DNA of 64,000 nt from Rikenellaceae bacterium. Lineage in GTDB: Bacteria; Bacteroidota; Bacteroidia; Bacteroidales; Rikenellaceae. Below the pieces are notes generated by a model. It was not told the origin of the DNA. It did not search any database and was given only the letters and a program-made list of their open reading frames with translations. The DNA is taken from NCBI GenBank assembly GCA_017463585.1, contig JAFTOX010000018.1:1-64000 (forward strand), read 5' to 3'. Shown in pieces: positions 10,445 through 18,897 of the stretch; within the stretch, counting starts at the first letter, position 1, and each line of letters opens with the position of its first letter. The position numbers and the translations under genes are program-made.

Positions 10445-12712
10445 ATGGCAAAGAGAGATAAAAAGAACCAACAGAGTTCCCAGATGAATGAGCGTGATCG
10501 CTCGTCAATCATTATGCACGTGCTGACGGCAATGCCCGGGCACAAATTCTCATTCAAGGAGTTGGCCGCAGTTTCGGGCGGTGCCGACCGCGATGGCCGT
10601 TACGCTACGCGCGATGTGCTCGAACGATTGATTGCCGAGGGGGTTGTTGAGCAGTGCTCGGGTCAGAAATTCCGTCTGGCAGGTGGCGCTATGCCTACGT
10701 ATGAGGGCGTGGCCGATCTGGTTTCGTCGGGTGCAGTCTATGTTGCAGTCGAGGGTATGGAGGACGATATCTATGTTCATCGTCGCAATACGTGCAATGC
10801 GCTGGACGGCGACCGTGTGCGTGTGGCTGTAACGCGCAAGAATCGCGCGGGTGTGCCCGAGGGTGAAATTACGGAGATCATCGAGCGCAATCCGAAGGGC
10901 TATGTCGGTACGGCGCAAGTGATGGATCATCAGATATTTATCAAGGTCGATTCGCGCAAAGTGCCGATGGATATCTACTGCTCAAAACGCGAATATCCCG
11001 ATCTGCGTGATGGCGAGAAGGTGGTGGTACATATTGTCGATTGGGCCGATGGCAGCAAGTGCCCGCAGGGTCACATTAGCGATGTGCTGGGTATGAGTGG
11101 CGACAACGATACCGAGATGCACGCAATCTTGGCTGAGTACGACCTGCCCTATAAATTTGACAAGCGAGTGATCGAGGCGGCTGAGGAGATCAAGGGCGAG
11201 ATTACGGCGCAGGACTATGCCGAGCGTCGCGATTTCCGCGATGTTACCACTTTTACAATTGACCCCGCCGACGCTAAGGACTTCGACGACGCGCTGTCGA
11301 TCCGCAAGGTGGCCGAGGGACGTTGGGAGATCGGTGTGCATATCGCCGATGTTACATACTATGTTCGTCCAAACGATGTGGTTGATACCGAGGCTGTTGA
11401 GCGCGGTACTTCGGTCTATTTGGTCGATCGTACTGTGCCGATGTTGCCCGAACGTCTGTCGAACGAGTTGTGTTCGTTGCGTCCTCACGAGGAGAAATTG
11501 TGTTTCTCGGCGGTCTTTGAGTTGGACGAGGAGCTGACAATCCACAACGAGAGGTTTGGTCGCACGGTGATCTATTCGGATCGTCGTTTCGCATACGAGG
11601 AGGCTCAGGAGATTATCGAGGGCGCTGATGGCGATTTTAAGGAGGAGATCCTGACGCTCAATCGTTTGGCGCAGAAGATGCGTGCCGAGCGTTTCCGTGC
11701 GGGTGCGATCGGTTTCTCGCGCAAGGAGGCTAAGTTCCACCTCGACGAGAAGGGTCGCCCGACGGGTGTCTATTTCAAGGAGCAGAAGGAGGCAAACCAG
11801 TTGATCGAGGAGTTTATGTTGTTGGCTAACCGTCGCGTGGCGGAGTTCATTGGTCGTCAGCGCGGTCGTCAGCGCACGATGGTCTATCGTGTTCACGATG
11901 AGCCGAATAGCGATAAACTGATCCGTTTCCAGAGCTTCATTCTGCGCTTTGGCTACTACTTTAAGGCCGATAAGGGCAAGGCCGTTGCGAAGGCGATGAA
12001 CCGACTGATGGATAAGATTCGCGGTAAGGTCGAGGAGAATGCCATTGCGACGCTGGCCGTGCGCACGATGTCAAAGGCGTTCTATACCACCGACAACATT
12101 GGCCATTACGGTTTGGCGTTCCCATATTATACGCACTTCACTTCGCCCATTCGTCGCTATCCCGATATGATGGTGCATCGTCTGCTGGCAGGTTATTTGG
12201 CGGGTGCCAAGTCGCCCGACAAGCGCTCGATGGAGAGCCTTTGCGAGCAATCGTCGGAGCGTGAGGAGGTTGCAGCAGCAGCCGAGCGCGCGTCGATCAA
12301 GTATAAGATGACCGAGTTTATGGTCGATAAGGTCGGAATGGAGTTCGATGGTCATATTTCGAGCCTCACCGAGTGGGGAGTCTATGTCGAGTTGGACGAT
12401 ACGCAGGTCGAGGGTATGGTTGCGTTGAAGGATATGAACGACGATGTCTATCGTTTCGACGAGGCGTTGTATGCCGTTGTGGGTCAGTCGGGTCGCCGTC
12501 TGACGTTAGGCGACAAGGTGCGTATCAAGGTGCTGCGTGCCGACCTGTCGAAGAAGCAGATCGACTTTGAGTTGCTGTATGCCATCGACTTGAAGAGCGG
12601 TCGTCGTACCGATATGGGTCGCCCGAAGTTGATCGCGCTCGACGATCGAATCTATCGCAAGGATCCGCGCGACGAGAAGAAGAACAAACGTGGTCGCAAT
12701 GGCCGAAGATAA
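10445..12712 (+). CDS. rnr: Ribonuclease R
   Basis: A 755-residue 3'-5' exoribonuclease of the RNB family. It has N-terminal winged-helix/cold-shock parts (about 20-230), the RNB catalytic core with DPADAKDFDDA near residue 274 (catalytic Asp residues), a C-terminal S1 domain (about 640-720) and a lysine/arginine-rich tail ending KKNKRGRNGRR. The family degrades structured RNA and helps in rRNA quality control. It sits in the met operon between metF and a TonB-domain protein, a linkage that may only reflect compact packing. Confidence 0.97.
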   Translation: MAKRDKKNQQSSQMNERDRSSIIMHVLTAMPGHKFSFKELAAVSGGADRDGRYATRDVLERLIAEGVVEQCSGQKFRLAGGAMPTYEGVADLVSSGAVYVAVEGMEDDIYVHRRNTCNALDGDRVRVAVTRKNRAGVPEGEITEIIERNPKGYVGTAQVMDHQIFIKVDSRKVPMDIYCSKREYPDLRDGEKVVVHIVDWADGSKCPQGHISDVLGMSGDNDTEMHAILAEYDLPYKFDKRVIEAAEEIKGEITAQDYAERRDFRDVTTFTIDPADAKDFDDALSIRKVAEGRWEIGVHIADVTYYVRPNDVVDTEAVERGTSVYLVDRTVPMLPERLSNELCSLRPHEEKLCFSAVFELDEELTIHNERFGRTVIYSDRRFAYEEAQEIIEGADGDFKEEILTLNRLAQKMRAERFRAGAIGFSRKEAKFHLDEKGRPTGVYFKEQKEANQLIEEFMLLANRRVAEFIGRQRGRQRTMVYRVHDEPNSDKLIRFQSFILRFGYYFKADKGKAVAKAMNRLMDKIRGKVEENAIATLAVRTMSKAFYTTDNIGHYGLAFPYYTHFTSPIRRYPDMMVHRLLAGYLAGAKSPDKRSMESLCEQSSEREEVAAAAERASIKYKMTEFMVDKVGMEFDGHISSLTEWGVYVELDDTQVEGMVALKDMNDDVYRFDEALYAVVGQSGRRLTLGDKVRIKVLRADLSKKQIDFELLYAIDLKSGRRTDMGRPKLIALDDRIYRKDPRDEKKNKRGRNGRR

Positions 12713-12734
12713 ACAAGCGGAAAACCAAAAGTGT

Positions 12735-13223
12735 ATGAAACGAATTGTAATGATTTTGTTGGCCGTTGTGGCTATGTGCGCAGCGGTCGAGGTGCGAGCT
12801 GAGAGCGCCGAGGTGGCTGTTTCGGGGCAGATTGAGCAACCCCAGATGGCTGCGTTCCAAGGTGGCAATTTGAACGATTTTAAGGTGTGGGTTGAGGCTG
12901 AGATGGCCAAGCGTACCGTTGCGACCAAGTGCGAGGGGCGTGTGATCGTGGCGTTTAAGGTGATGGCTGACGGCTCGATTGAGGTCAGCGACAAGCCTGC
13001 GATGAATTCGCAAGCCGATCCCGAACTCTTTGCCGAGGTGCGACGTGTGGTTGCAAGCTCGGCGGGAATGTGGAGTGCTGCCGTTCAGAATGGCAATGCG
13101 GTCAATGTTTCGCTTGTCGTTCCCGTAAATTGTGCGAAGGTCAAGGCTCCGAAACCCGTGAAAAAAGTTAAAACCGTGAAGAAGACCGAGAAGAAGGTGC
13201 GCAAAGTGCTCTCACTGGACTAA
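12735..13223 (+). CDS. Exported TonB C-terminal-domain protein
   Basis: A 162-residue protein. The start at 12735 gives a clean signal peptide (MKRIVMILLAVVAMCAAVEVRA); the open frame also extends upstream into rnr, but that would bury the signal. After a short linker comes a TonB C-terminal-like fold (about residues 45-135), including GRVIVAFKVMADGSIEVSD and a terminal strand with VPV. The last 30 residues are Lys/Pro-rich. It has no long proline spacer or permanent anchor, so it is probably not a true energy transducer but a soluble periplasmic relative. Last gene of the operon. Confidence 0.7.
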   Translation: MKRIVMILLAVVAMCAAVEVRAESAEVAVSGQIEQPQMAAFQGGNLNDFKVWVEAEMAKRTVATKCEGRVIVAFKVMADGSIEVSDKPAMNSQADPELFAEVRRVVASSAGMWSAAVQNGNAVNVSLVVPVNCAKVKAPKPVKKVKTVKKTEKKVRKVLSLD

Positions 13224-13246
13224 GCTCTTTTTGTCGAATGTCGATT

Positions 13247-13282
13247 TCCGCACTCGCCCGTTGGGGTGGGTGCGGATTTTTT
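13247..13282 (+). terminator. Terminator of the metH-rnr operon
   Basis: TCCGCAC pairs with GTGCGGA, with an inner CCC/GGG helix, and is followed by TTTTTTATTT. Confidence 0.75.
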
Positions 13283-13392
13283 ATTTACAATTCAAGATTC
13301 AAAATTCAAGATTCAAAATTAGCCTTTGCTGCCAAGGATTTTATTCGTAAAGTCCCAAACCTGCAAAAAAAGCACGCTTTACTTAAAACGTG

Positions 13393-13450
13393 TCATTATC
13401 TGCGGCTCGCGCGTACGTAGTCGCGCGACCCCCCCAGCCGCAGATAATGA
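13393..13450. repeat. Nested perfect palindrome
   Basis: A 15-bp perfect inverted repeat (13393-13407 TCATTATCTGCGGCT with 13436-13450) encloses a second one, TCGCGCG (13407-13413) with CGCGCGA (13422-13428). A run of seven C (13429-13435) sits on one side between the two. No T-run follows, so it is not a standard terminator. No second copy was noticed in the window. Confidence 0.7.
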
Positions 13451-13633
13451 GGTTTAATATATTCCGACGCATTTCGATCCAAAGTTATCAACAAAAATGT
13501 TAATAACTATATTAATAAGTGTGTAATGAAATGTTGATACTCAAAGTGTGAGAATAATGCAAAATATAAGTAATTAATTGGTAATCAGTAAATAAACCGT
13601 TATAATAGAAAAGTTCCTCAAATGTTGATAAAC

Positions 13634-13671
13634 CACAACACCCCGAACCACAGTTGGCTCGGGGTGTTGTG
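13634..13671 (-). terminator. Possible terminator of the phosphoesterase gene
   Basis: A 13-bp perfect stem (CACAACACCCCGA with TCGGGGTGTTGTG) around a 12-base loop lies 76 bases beyond the minus-strand gene. On the minus strand it is followed only by GTTTATC, so the T-tract is weak. Confidence 0.45.
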
Positions 13672-13746
13672 CAAAAAGTGAGAATGCCGAATGCTGTGTG
13701 GCGACCATTAAAAGCCGTTAGGCGTCGCATAACACACTCGTAACCG

Positions 13747-15612
13747 CTACTTAATCTTATAGATGAGTCCTTCGATCAGCGTAATATAGACATTGCCGCG
13801 CTCGTCAGCGACGATCTTATTGGTCGCAGCGTTGCCGAACTTAGCTCGCCAGATGAGCTTGCCCGTCTTCTCCTCGAATGCGGCAACTTCGCCCTGTTTG
13901 TTGGCCATATAGATCACGCCCTCCGATACGGTGATCGGGCAGGGGTTGTGGTCGTAGCCCCAACCTGCGTCCGAAACCCAACGCTCGATGTAGGTCGTGG
14001 CGCCACTCTCAACGGCAACCAGCTCACCGTCCATCGTCTTGCCGAGGAACATCTGACCGTCCGACGAGATACCCGTCGATTCGCGTACACGGTAGCCGCT
14101 CTTACGCCAAATCTGGCGACCCGTTTCAAGATCAATCACCGTTGCATAGCGGTCGGGAGCAACCACATAGACCTTGCCATTGGCTACGCGCGGAACAACG
14201 TGTCCGGGTGAGAAGAGTTTGTTATGACCGCCATTGTACCACTTCCAGAACTGCTTGCCCGTGGTTTTGTCGAGGCAGTAGAGGTAGCAGTCCCAAGCAC
14301 CGAACAGCACTTTGTCGCCAACGATGGTGGGGCGACCCTGTGCCTGACCGTCGCCAAACGACGCCTCCCACAGAATCTTACCCGTGCGCAACTCGATAGC
14401 TGCGAAGCGACCGCTACCGATACCCGAATAGAATACTCCGTTCTCGACAATGCCGTCGCCAATCACGGGAGTCTTGGTCGGAATCGACCACAACTCACGA
14501 CCGTTGCTGGCCTTGAATGCGCGCACCGAGCAGTCGGCGCCACCCACAACTACGATACCGTCCGAGTAGATCGGGGTTGAGTAGATCGAGTTGCCGAAAC
14601 GCTGACTCCACTTCACTTTGCCCGTCTTGGCATTCATTGCGTGCAGCCAACCCACCGAGTTGCCATAGTAGAGCATATCGCCATTGACAGCCACGCCCGT
14701 AAAGATCGAGGCGGTGTCGGCCTTGATCAGCTTTGCACCCACCTTCTCGAAATCGGGCTCGGGCATATAGGGCTGAACGGGCAGTTTGCCCAACTCCTCC
14801 GAGTAACCCTGCTTTGCGCGGAAACGCTCAACGGGCTCCTTGCCGAGCACCTTCTCGTACATATAGAGCGAGTCGTTTGCCAGACGCAACACGTTGTAAC
14901 CGTAGGTGGTTTTCTTGCCGCTACCCATCTGCAATGCACGACCCATCACACCGGGGATCGAGTCGTAGTTCGAAAGTTTGAGCTGGTGGTAGTGGCCGCA
15001 GAGGGTCATCTTGGTATCGTACTTACGCAGCAAGTCGGTGATCTCCTTGCGGTTCGAGATGTCGTTGATCAGGGGGTAGTGGCAGACGCTGATGATTTTG
15101 TCAGTGGGGCGGGCGTTGCGCATCGTCTGCTCGATCCAGAGGATATCCTCGGGGCGGATTGTACCCTCGGCCATCTTCATATAGGGACCAACCTGATAGC
15201 CAACGAAGAGGTAGTTGCCAACGCGCATAGCCACGCGACCCTGCTCGTGGAACAGACGGCCGTAGGTCATAAATGCGCTTTCGGACCACGTTGTTTCGTG
15301 GTTGCCGGCGGTTACCATCAGCGGCTTATTGAATTTCGAAACGATTTCGTGAACCAACTCCAACTCGGCGTCGCTACCCATATTGCAGAGGTCGCCCGCG
15401 ATGACAACGAAGTCGTAGGGGAGTGAGTTGACCTCCTCGACCGCCTTGCGCATTTCGCGCTCCATAGCGTTGCCCAGATTGACGTGAATGTCGGCAAAGA
15501 AAGCGATTTCGATCTCCTCTTTGTCGGGACAGAAGGTCGGAATCTCGTTGTTCTGACCCTGTGCGGTGGCAAAACCGAGCACGAGAGCCAGCGTAATCAG
15601 TAGTTTTTTCAT
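13747..15612 (-). CDS. Calcineurin-like phosphoesterase fused to a PQQ-type beta-propeller
   Basis: A 621-residue exported protein. The chosen start gives a signal peptide (MKKLLITLALVLGFATAQG); an upstream in-frame ATG would add a basic extension before it. Residues about 30-260 form a metallophosphatase with the metal-ligand motifs FFADIHVN, AGDLCNMG, GNHE and CGHYHQ. Residues about 300-621 are PQQ/BamB-like propeller repeats (for example TGKVKWSQRFG, GRELWSIPT, TGKLIWRAKFG). The substrate is unknown; the propeller could hold the enzyme to a partner or polymer. It is divergent from the NamZ-like gene. Confidence 0.85.
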   Translation of the reverse strand: MKKLLITLALVLGFATAQGQNNEIPTFCPDKEEIEIAFFADIHVNLGNAMEREMRKAVEEVNSLPYDFVVIAGDLCNMGSDAELELVHEIVSKFNKPLMVTAGNHETTWSESAFMTYGRLFHEQGRVAMRVGNYLFVGYQVGPYMKMAEGTIRPEDILWIEQTMRNARPTDKIISVCHYPLINDISNRKEITDLLRKYDTKMTLCGHYHQLKLSNYDSIPGVMGRALQMGSGKKTTYGYNVLRLANDSLYMYEKVLGKEPVERFRAKQGYSEELGKLPVQPYMPEPDFEKVGAKLIKADTASIFTGVAVNGDMLYYGNSVGWLHAMNAKTGKVKWSQRFGNSIYSTPIYSDGIVVVGGADCSVRAFKASNGRELWSIPTKTPVIGDGIVENGVFYSGIGSGRFAAIELRTGKILWEASFGDGQAQGRPTIVGDKVLFGAWDCYLYCLDKTTGKQFWKWYNGGHNKLFSPGHVVPRVANGKVYVVAPDRYATVIDLETGRQIWRKSGYRVRESTGISSDGQMFLGKTMDGELVAVESGATTYIERWVSDAGWGYDHNPCPITVSEGVIYMANKQGEVAAFEEKTGKLIWRAKFGNAATNKIVADERGNVYITLIEGLIYKIK

Positions 15613-15677
15613 TGTGTTTATGGTTTTTAGCATTTGAAACTTATGGTGTTTGCGCCGCTTTTGCGGCTTGCGCACTA

Positions 15678-15685
15678 CAAAATTA
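15678..15685 (-). promoter_or_regulatory. -7 box of the phosphoesterase gene
   Basis: The minus strand reads TAATTTTG (TAnnTTTG), 66 bases before the start codon. Confidence 0.55.
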
Positions 15686-15773
15686 ATCAAAATTTCGTGG
15701 AAATATTGCCCATTTGCGGAATTTTGCGTATAATTGTAACCAAATATGCAAACTAATAACCAATCTAATTTCT

Positions 15774-16949
15774 ATGAAACATCTTAGATTTACACTCATT
15801 CTCGTGGCTGCGTTGATGCTGCCCACGATGCTCTTTGCCGGCAAGCGCGTGAAGGTCGGTGCTGAGCAGACCAGCGAGTACTACCCACTGATCGAGGGTA
15901 AGCGCGTGGCTGTGATGTCGAACCATACGGGCGTTGTTGGCGATCGCCACATCGTCGATATTATGCACGACAAGGGCTTCAATATTACGGGTATCTTCGC
16001 TCCCGAGCACGGTTTCCGTGGTTCGGCTGACGCTGGTGAGCACGTATCGAGCTCGGTCGACGAGCGTACGGGTATTCCCATTCGTTCGTTGTACGATGGC
16101 AAGACGGGTCGTCCAAGCGCTAAGGATATGGATTCGTTCGACGTTCTGATCATCGACATTCAGGACGTAGGTCTGCGCTTCTATACCTATTATGTAACTA
16201 TGCTCCGACTGATGGACGTGTGCGCTGAGGAGGGTAAGCATATGATCGTGCTGGATCGTCCCAATCCAAACGGTTTCTACGTTGATGGTCCGATCCTCGA
16301 TATGAAACGTTACAAGTCGGGTGTGGGCTGGGCTCCGATTCCGGTTGTTCACGGTATGACGCTGGGCGAGATTGCAATGATGGCTAACGGTGAAGGTTGG
16401 CTGACCGATGGCCGCAAGTGCGAGCTGACGGTTGTTCGTTGCAAGAACTACACTCACCAGACCAAGTACGAGCTGCCGATTGCTCCGTCGCCCAACCTGC
16501 GCGATATGAAGGCTATCTACCTCTATCCTTCGACCTGCTACTTCGAGGCAACGCCCGTGAGCCTGGGTCGTGGTACCGATAAGCCCTTCTTGGTATATGG
16601 CCACCCCAATATGTTGGGCTACGATTTCTCGTTCACGCCGCGCAGTGTCGATGGCGCGAAGTATCCCCCGCAGCTCGATCGTAAGTGCTACGGTGTCGAT
16701 CTGTCGCAGATTCCCAACGAGGAGATCTGGGAGAAGGGTCTGAACCTTGAATATGTGATCGATGCTTATCAGAACCTGAACCTCGATGATCACTTCTTCC
16801 GTTCGTTCTTCGAGCTTTTGATCGGTCGAGACTATGTTCGCAAGATGATCAAGAAGGGTGCTACGGCTGACGAGATTAAGGCTATGTGGGCCGATGATGT
16901 TGCAAAGTTCAAGGAGCAGCGTCGCCCCTATCTGCTCTATGAGGAGTAG
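15774..16949 (+). CDS. namZ: NamZ-type exo-beta-N-acetylmuramidase (DUF1343, GH171)
   Basis: A 391-residue exported protein of the YbbC/NamZ family (PF07075), which releases N-acetylmuramic acid from the non-reducing end of peptidoglycan fragments. The selected start gives the signal peptide MKHLRFTLILVAALMLPTMLFA. Family hallmarks are VMSNHTGVVG, FAPEHGFRG, DVLIIDIQDVG, DRPNPNG and the late YPSTCYFEATPVSLGRGTDKP. It probably acts in the periplasm in cell-wall turnover or salvage. No MurNAc permease or kinase gene is nearby. A strong terminator follows. Confidence 0.88.
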   Translation: MKHLRFTLILVAALMLPTMLFAGKRVKVGAEQTSEYYPLIEGKRVAVMSNHTGVVGDRHIVDIMHDKGFNITGIFAPEHGFRGSADAGEHVSSSVDERTGIPIRSLYDGKTGRPSAKDMDSFDVLIIDIQDVGLRFYTYYVTMLRLMDVCAEEGKHMIVLDRPNPNGFYVDGPILDMKRYKSGVGWAPIPVVHGMTLGEIAMMANGEGWLTDGRKCELTVVRCKNYTHQTKYELPIAPSPNLRDMKAIYLYPSTCYFEATPVSLGRGTDKPFLVYGHPNMLGYDFSFTPRSVDGAKYPPQLDRKCYGVDLSQIPNEEIWEKGLNLEYVIDAYQNLNLDDHFFRSFFELLIGRDYVRKMIKKGATADEIKAMWADDVAKFKEQRRPYLLYEE

Positions 16950-16979
16950 TGCTCGGAGCATAAATATCGGTTGAAACTG

Positions 16980-17018
16980 ACGGCCATCGCACAATTTCTG
17001 CGGTGGCCGTTACGTTTT
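16980..17018 (+). terminator. Terminator of the NamZ-like gene
   Basis: ACGGCCATCGCA pairs with TGCGGTGGCCGT and is followed by TACGTTTTATT. Confidence 0.7.
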
Positions 17019-17034
17019 ATTGCGTGAGAATGAT

Positions 17035-17042
17035 TACTTTTG
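17035..17042 (+). promoter_or_regulatory. -7 box of the SMR-NUDIX operon
   Basis: TACTTTTG matches TAnnTTTG and lies 26 bases before the SMR start. Confidence 0.65.
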
Positions 17043-17067
17043 CGGTTGCAAACAAATTTTCGAAGCG

Positions 17068-17394
17068 ATGAATTGGATTATACTCTTTGTGGCGGGTCTT
17101 TTCGAGGTGGCAATGACCTTCTGCTTGGGCAAGACGCGCGAGGCCGAAGGCACGGAACTGTGGTTGTGGATTGTGGGCTTTGTGATCTCGACGGTACTCA
17201 GTATGGGGTTGCTGGCCAAGGCGACGCAGACGCTGCCGCTTGGTACGGCGTACGCTATTTGGACAGGTATCGGTGCGCTTGGTACGGTGCTGATCGGAAT
17301 CTTCGTGTTCCGCGAGCCGGCCAGCTTTGCACGTCTGTTCTTCATCGCAACGCTCTTCATCTCGATTGTGGGATTGAAGATGGTAACGCATTAA
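17068..17394 (+). CDS. SMR-family exporter, Gdx/SugE (guanidinium) type
   Basis: A 108-residue, four-helix protein of the small multidrug resistance family. The start at 17068 (MNWIILFVAG) places the conserved membrane Glu at residue 13, as in Gdx/SugE; an in-frame ATG 48 bases upstream is less likely. WTGIGALG and the C-terminal GLKMVTH are close to E. coli SugE (WTGIGAVG, GLKLSTH), pointing to the guanidinium-exporter branch rather than EmrE. It acts as a dual-topology dimer in the inner membrane, exchanging the cation for protons. I saw no guanidine riboswitch in the short leader. Confidence 0.85.
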   Translation: MNWIILFVAGLFEVAMTFCLGKTREAEGTELWLWIVGFVISTVLSMGLLAKATQTLPLGTAYAIWTGIGALGTVLIGIFVFREPASFARLFFIATLFISIVGLKMVTH

Positions 17395-17417
17395 AAACGA
17401 ATAACTTGAATACAACG

Positions 17418-17984
17418 ATGAAACGATTGTTGATGATTCTTGCGTCGGTGCTCGTGGCGGGCACGGTGGCGGCGCAAACCACGATGAAGGAGGTTCGCTC
17501 GGTGACCCTGTTTGGTGCCGATTTTACGTTGGCTAAGATTGTCGGTGCGGAGTATCGCCCTGCGGACGTGGTGCGTGCATACGGTCAGATTAACCAACTA
17601 TTTATGAACGAGCCTAATCGTTATAACGTAGCTAAGGCATTGAAGGTGAGCGTCGAACGACTGCAACTTGCGGTGGCACGCGAGCGTAACCTTGCCATTC
17701 CGTATGCTTCGCTCGCAACGGTCGAGGTGGCTGAGGCGCTCACTCCCGAGCAGGTTGCCGAGGTCGTGGCTGCCTATCCCGAGGGTAATGGCTATGGTGC
17801 GCTGATCTTGGGCGAGGAACTGAACGCAACGCTGTCGCAGGTGCGTCTGCGTATGGTCGTTTTCGATCGCTCGACACGCGAAATCGTCTATCAGCGAGTG
17901 GCTTACGTCGAGTTCGAGGGCGGAACGATTCGTGAGAAGTGGGCTGATGGAATCTATATGTTCCTCAAAAAATGGAAGTTTTAA
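17418..17984 (+). CDS. Exported protein of unknown function
   Basis: A 188-residue protein with a signal peptide (MKRLLMILASVLVAGTVAAQ). The mature part is mixed alpha/beta with no family I can name. Motifs such as VTLFGADFTLAKIVG and a final GIYMFLKKWKF may help a search. It begins 23 bases after the SMR gene, and its stop lies inside the start region of the NUDIX gene (13-base overlap), so it is probably co-translated with the latter. Confidence 0.8.
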   Translation: MKRLLMILASVLVAGTVAAQTTMKEVRSVTLFGADFTLAKIVGAEYRPADVVRAYGQINQLFMNEPNRYNVAKALKVSVERLQLAVARERNLAIPYASLATVEVAEALTPEQVAEVVAAYPEGNGYGALILGEELNATLSQVRLRMVVFDRSTREIVYQRVAYVEFEGGTIREKWADGIYMFLKKWKF

Positions 17985-18496
17985 AGAGCGATAATGGGGC
18001 GGAGCGACTGCCCGTTGTGGACGCTGAGGGGCGCGTTGTCGGGTCGGCAACACGTGCCGAGTGCCACGATGGGTCGATGTTGCGTCACCCCGTTGTGCAT
18101 CTACACGTGATCAATTCGCGTGGTGAGCTCTATTTGCAACACCGCCCCAAGTGGAAGCAGATTCAACCCGACCGTTGGGATACGGCTGTCGGTGGTCACG
18201 TTGATTGGGGCGAGGAGTGCAATGAGGCTCTGTGGCGTGAGGCGCGCGAGGAGTTGGGAATGGCGGAGTTCGAGCCACAACACGTCTGCACGTACGAATT
18301 TCGTTCGGAGCGCGAATGCGAGCTGATCAATGTGTTCGTTTGTCGCTACGATGGCGAGGTCGTGCCTACGGACGAGCTAGACGGCGGACGTTTTTGGTCA
18401 CGTGCGGAGATCGAAGACAACCTCGGACGTGGAGTTTTTACGCCCAATTTCGAGAGCGAGGCCAAGCGAATCGGACTGCTCGAAATGTTGCGTTAG
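17972..18496 (+). CDS. NUDIX hydrolase
   Basis: A 174-residue NUDIX protein. The Nudix box is intact at about residues 70-92 (GHVDWGEECNEALWREAREE, then LGM), giving the Mg-binding REAREE core. The sequence resembles isopentenyl-diphosphate-isomerase-like and YfcD-type NUDIX enzymes (LQHRPKWKQIQPDRWD). The substrate is probably a nucleoside or organic diphosphate but cannot be assigned. It overlaps the preceding gene by 13 bases and ends just before a strong terminator. Confidence 0.9.
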   Translation: MEVLKSDNGAERLPVVDAEGRVVGSATRAECHDGSMLRHPVVHLHVINSRGELYLQHRPKWKQIQPDRWDTAVGGHVDWGEECNEALWREAREELGMAEFEPQHVCTYEFRSERECELINVFVCRYDGEVVPTDELDGGRFWSRAEIEDNLGRGVFTPNFESEAKRIGLLEMLR

Positions 18497-18520
18497 GGGC
18501 TATACCTTATATATATTATG

Positions 18521-18560
18521 CTTAGGAGTCGTACATTTTGTGCGGCTCCTAAGCTTTTTT
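18521..18560 (+). terminator. Terminator after the NUDIX gene
   Basis: CTTAGGAGTCG pairs with CGGCTCCTAAG (one wobble pair) and is followed by CTTTTTT. Confidence 0.85.
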
Positions 18561-18897
18561 AGTGAGTTTTTCAAATTTTTAAAAAATAAGTACAAAAAAA
18601 GTGGACAAAATTTTTTGGAAAAATCACCTTTGAAAAGGGTGCGAAACTCGTAAATAGCTGGTAAATAATTTGTTGCAAGCGGATTTTTTTGCGGGGTGGC
18701 AATTTTTTAACGGCATCAAAATGTGGAAAAAATGTAGAAAAATGTAAAAAAATTGCACATATTTTTTGTAGTTTGAGTAAAAGTGTTTAATTTTACATCT
18801 GACTTTATGGCATAATGTAATCTTTTGAGATGAAAATTAGCCTTAAAGGCGCACACACAACATTCTTAACTACTAATATTTAAAAACAAAAGGTCTT
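18561..18897. other. AT-rich leader/promoter region of the susC operon
   Basis: A 337-bp stretch with no gene, strongly A/T-rich with many poly-A and poly-T runs. No perfect TAnnTTTG box was found; TTTTTTGTAGTTTG near 18763-18776 is the nearest candidate. An ECF-type or other regulated promoter is possible but cannot be shown from sequence. Confidence 0.45.

Larger units (their letters stand above)
13283..13746. other. Non-coding region with direct repeat and nested palindrome
   Basis: No gene is supported in this 464-bp gap. It contains a short tandem ATTCAAGATTCAAA repeat (about 13289-13320), a long nested palindrome (listed separately) and a 13-bp hairpin. The part around 13450-13620 is AT-rich without visible structure. 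Confidence 0.5.

Noticed and set aside
12735..13223. True TonB energy transducer for the SusC-like transporter
   Set aside because: It lacks the proline-rich spacer and a convincing permanent anchor, and a complete exbB-exbD-tonB set lies at 54178-56112.
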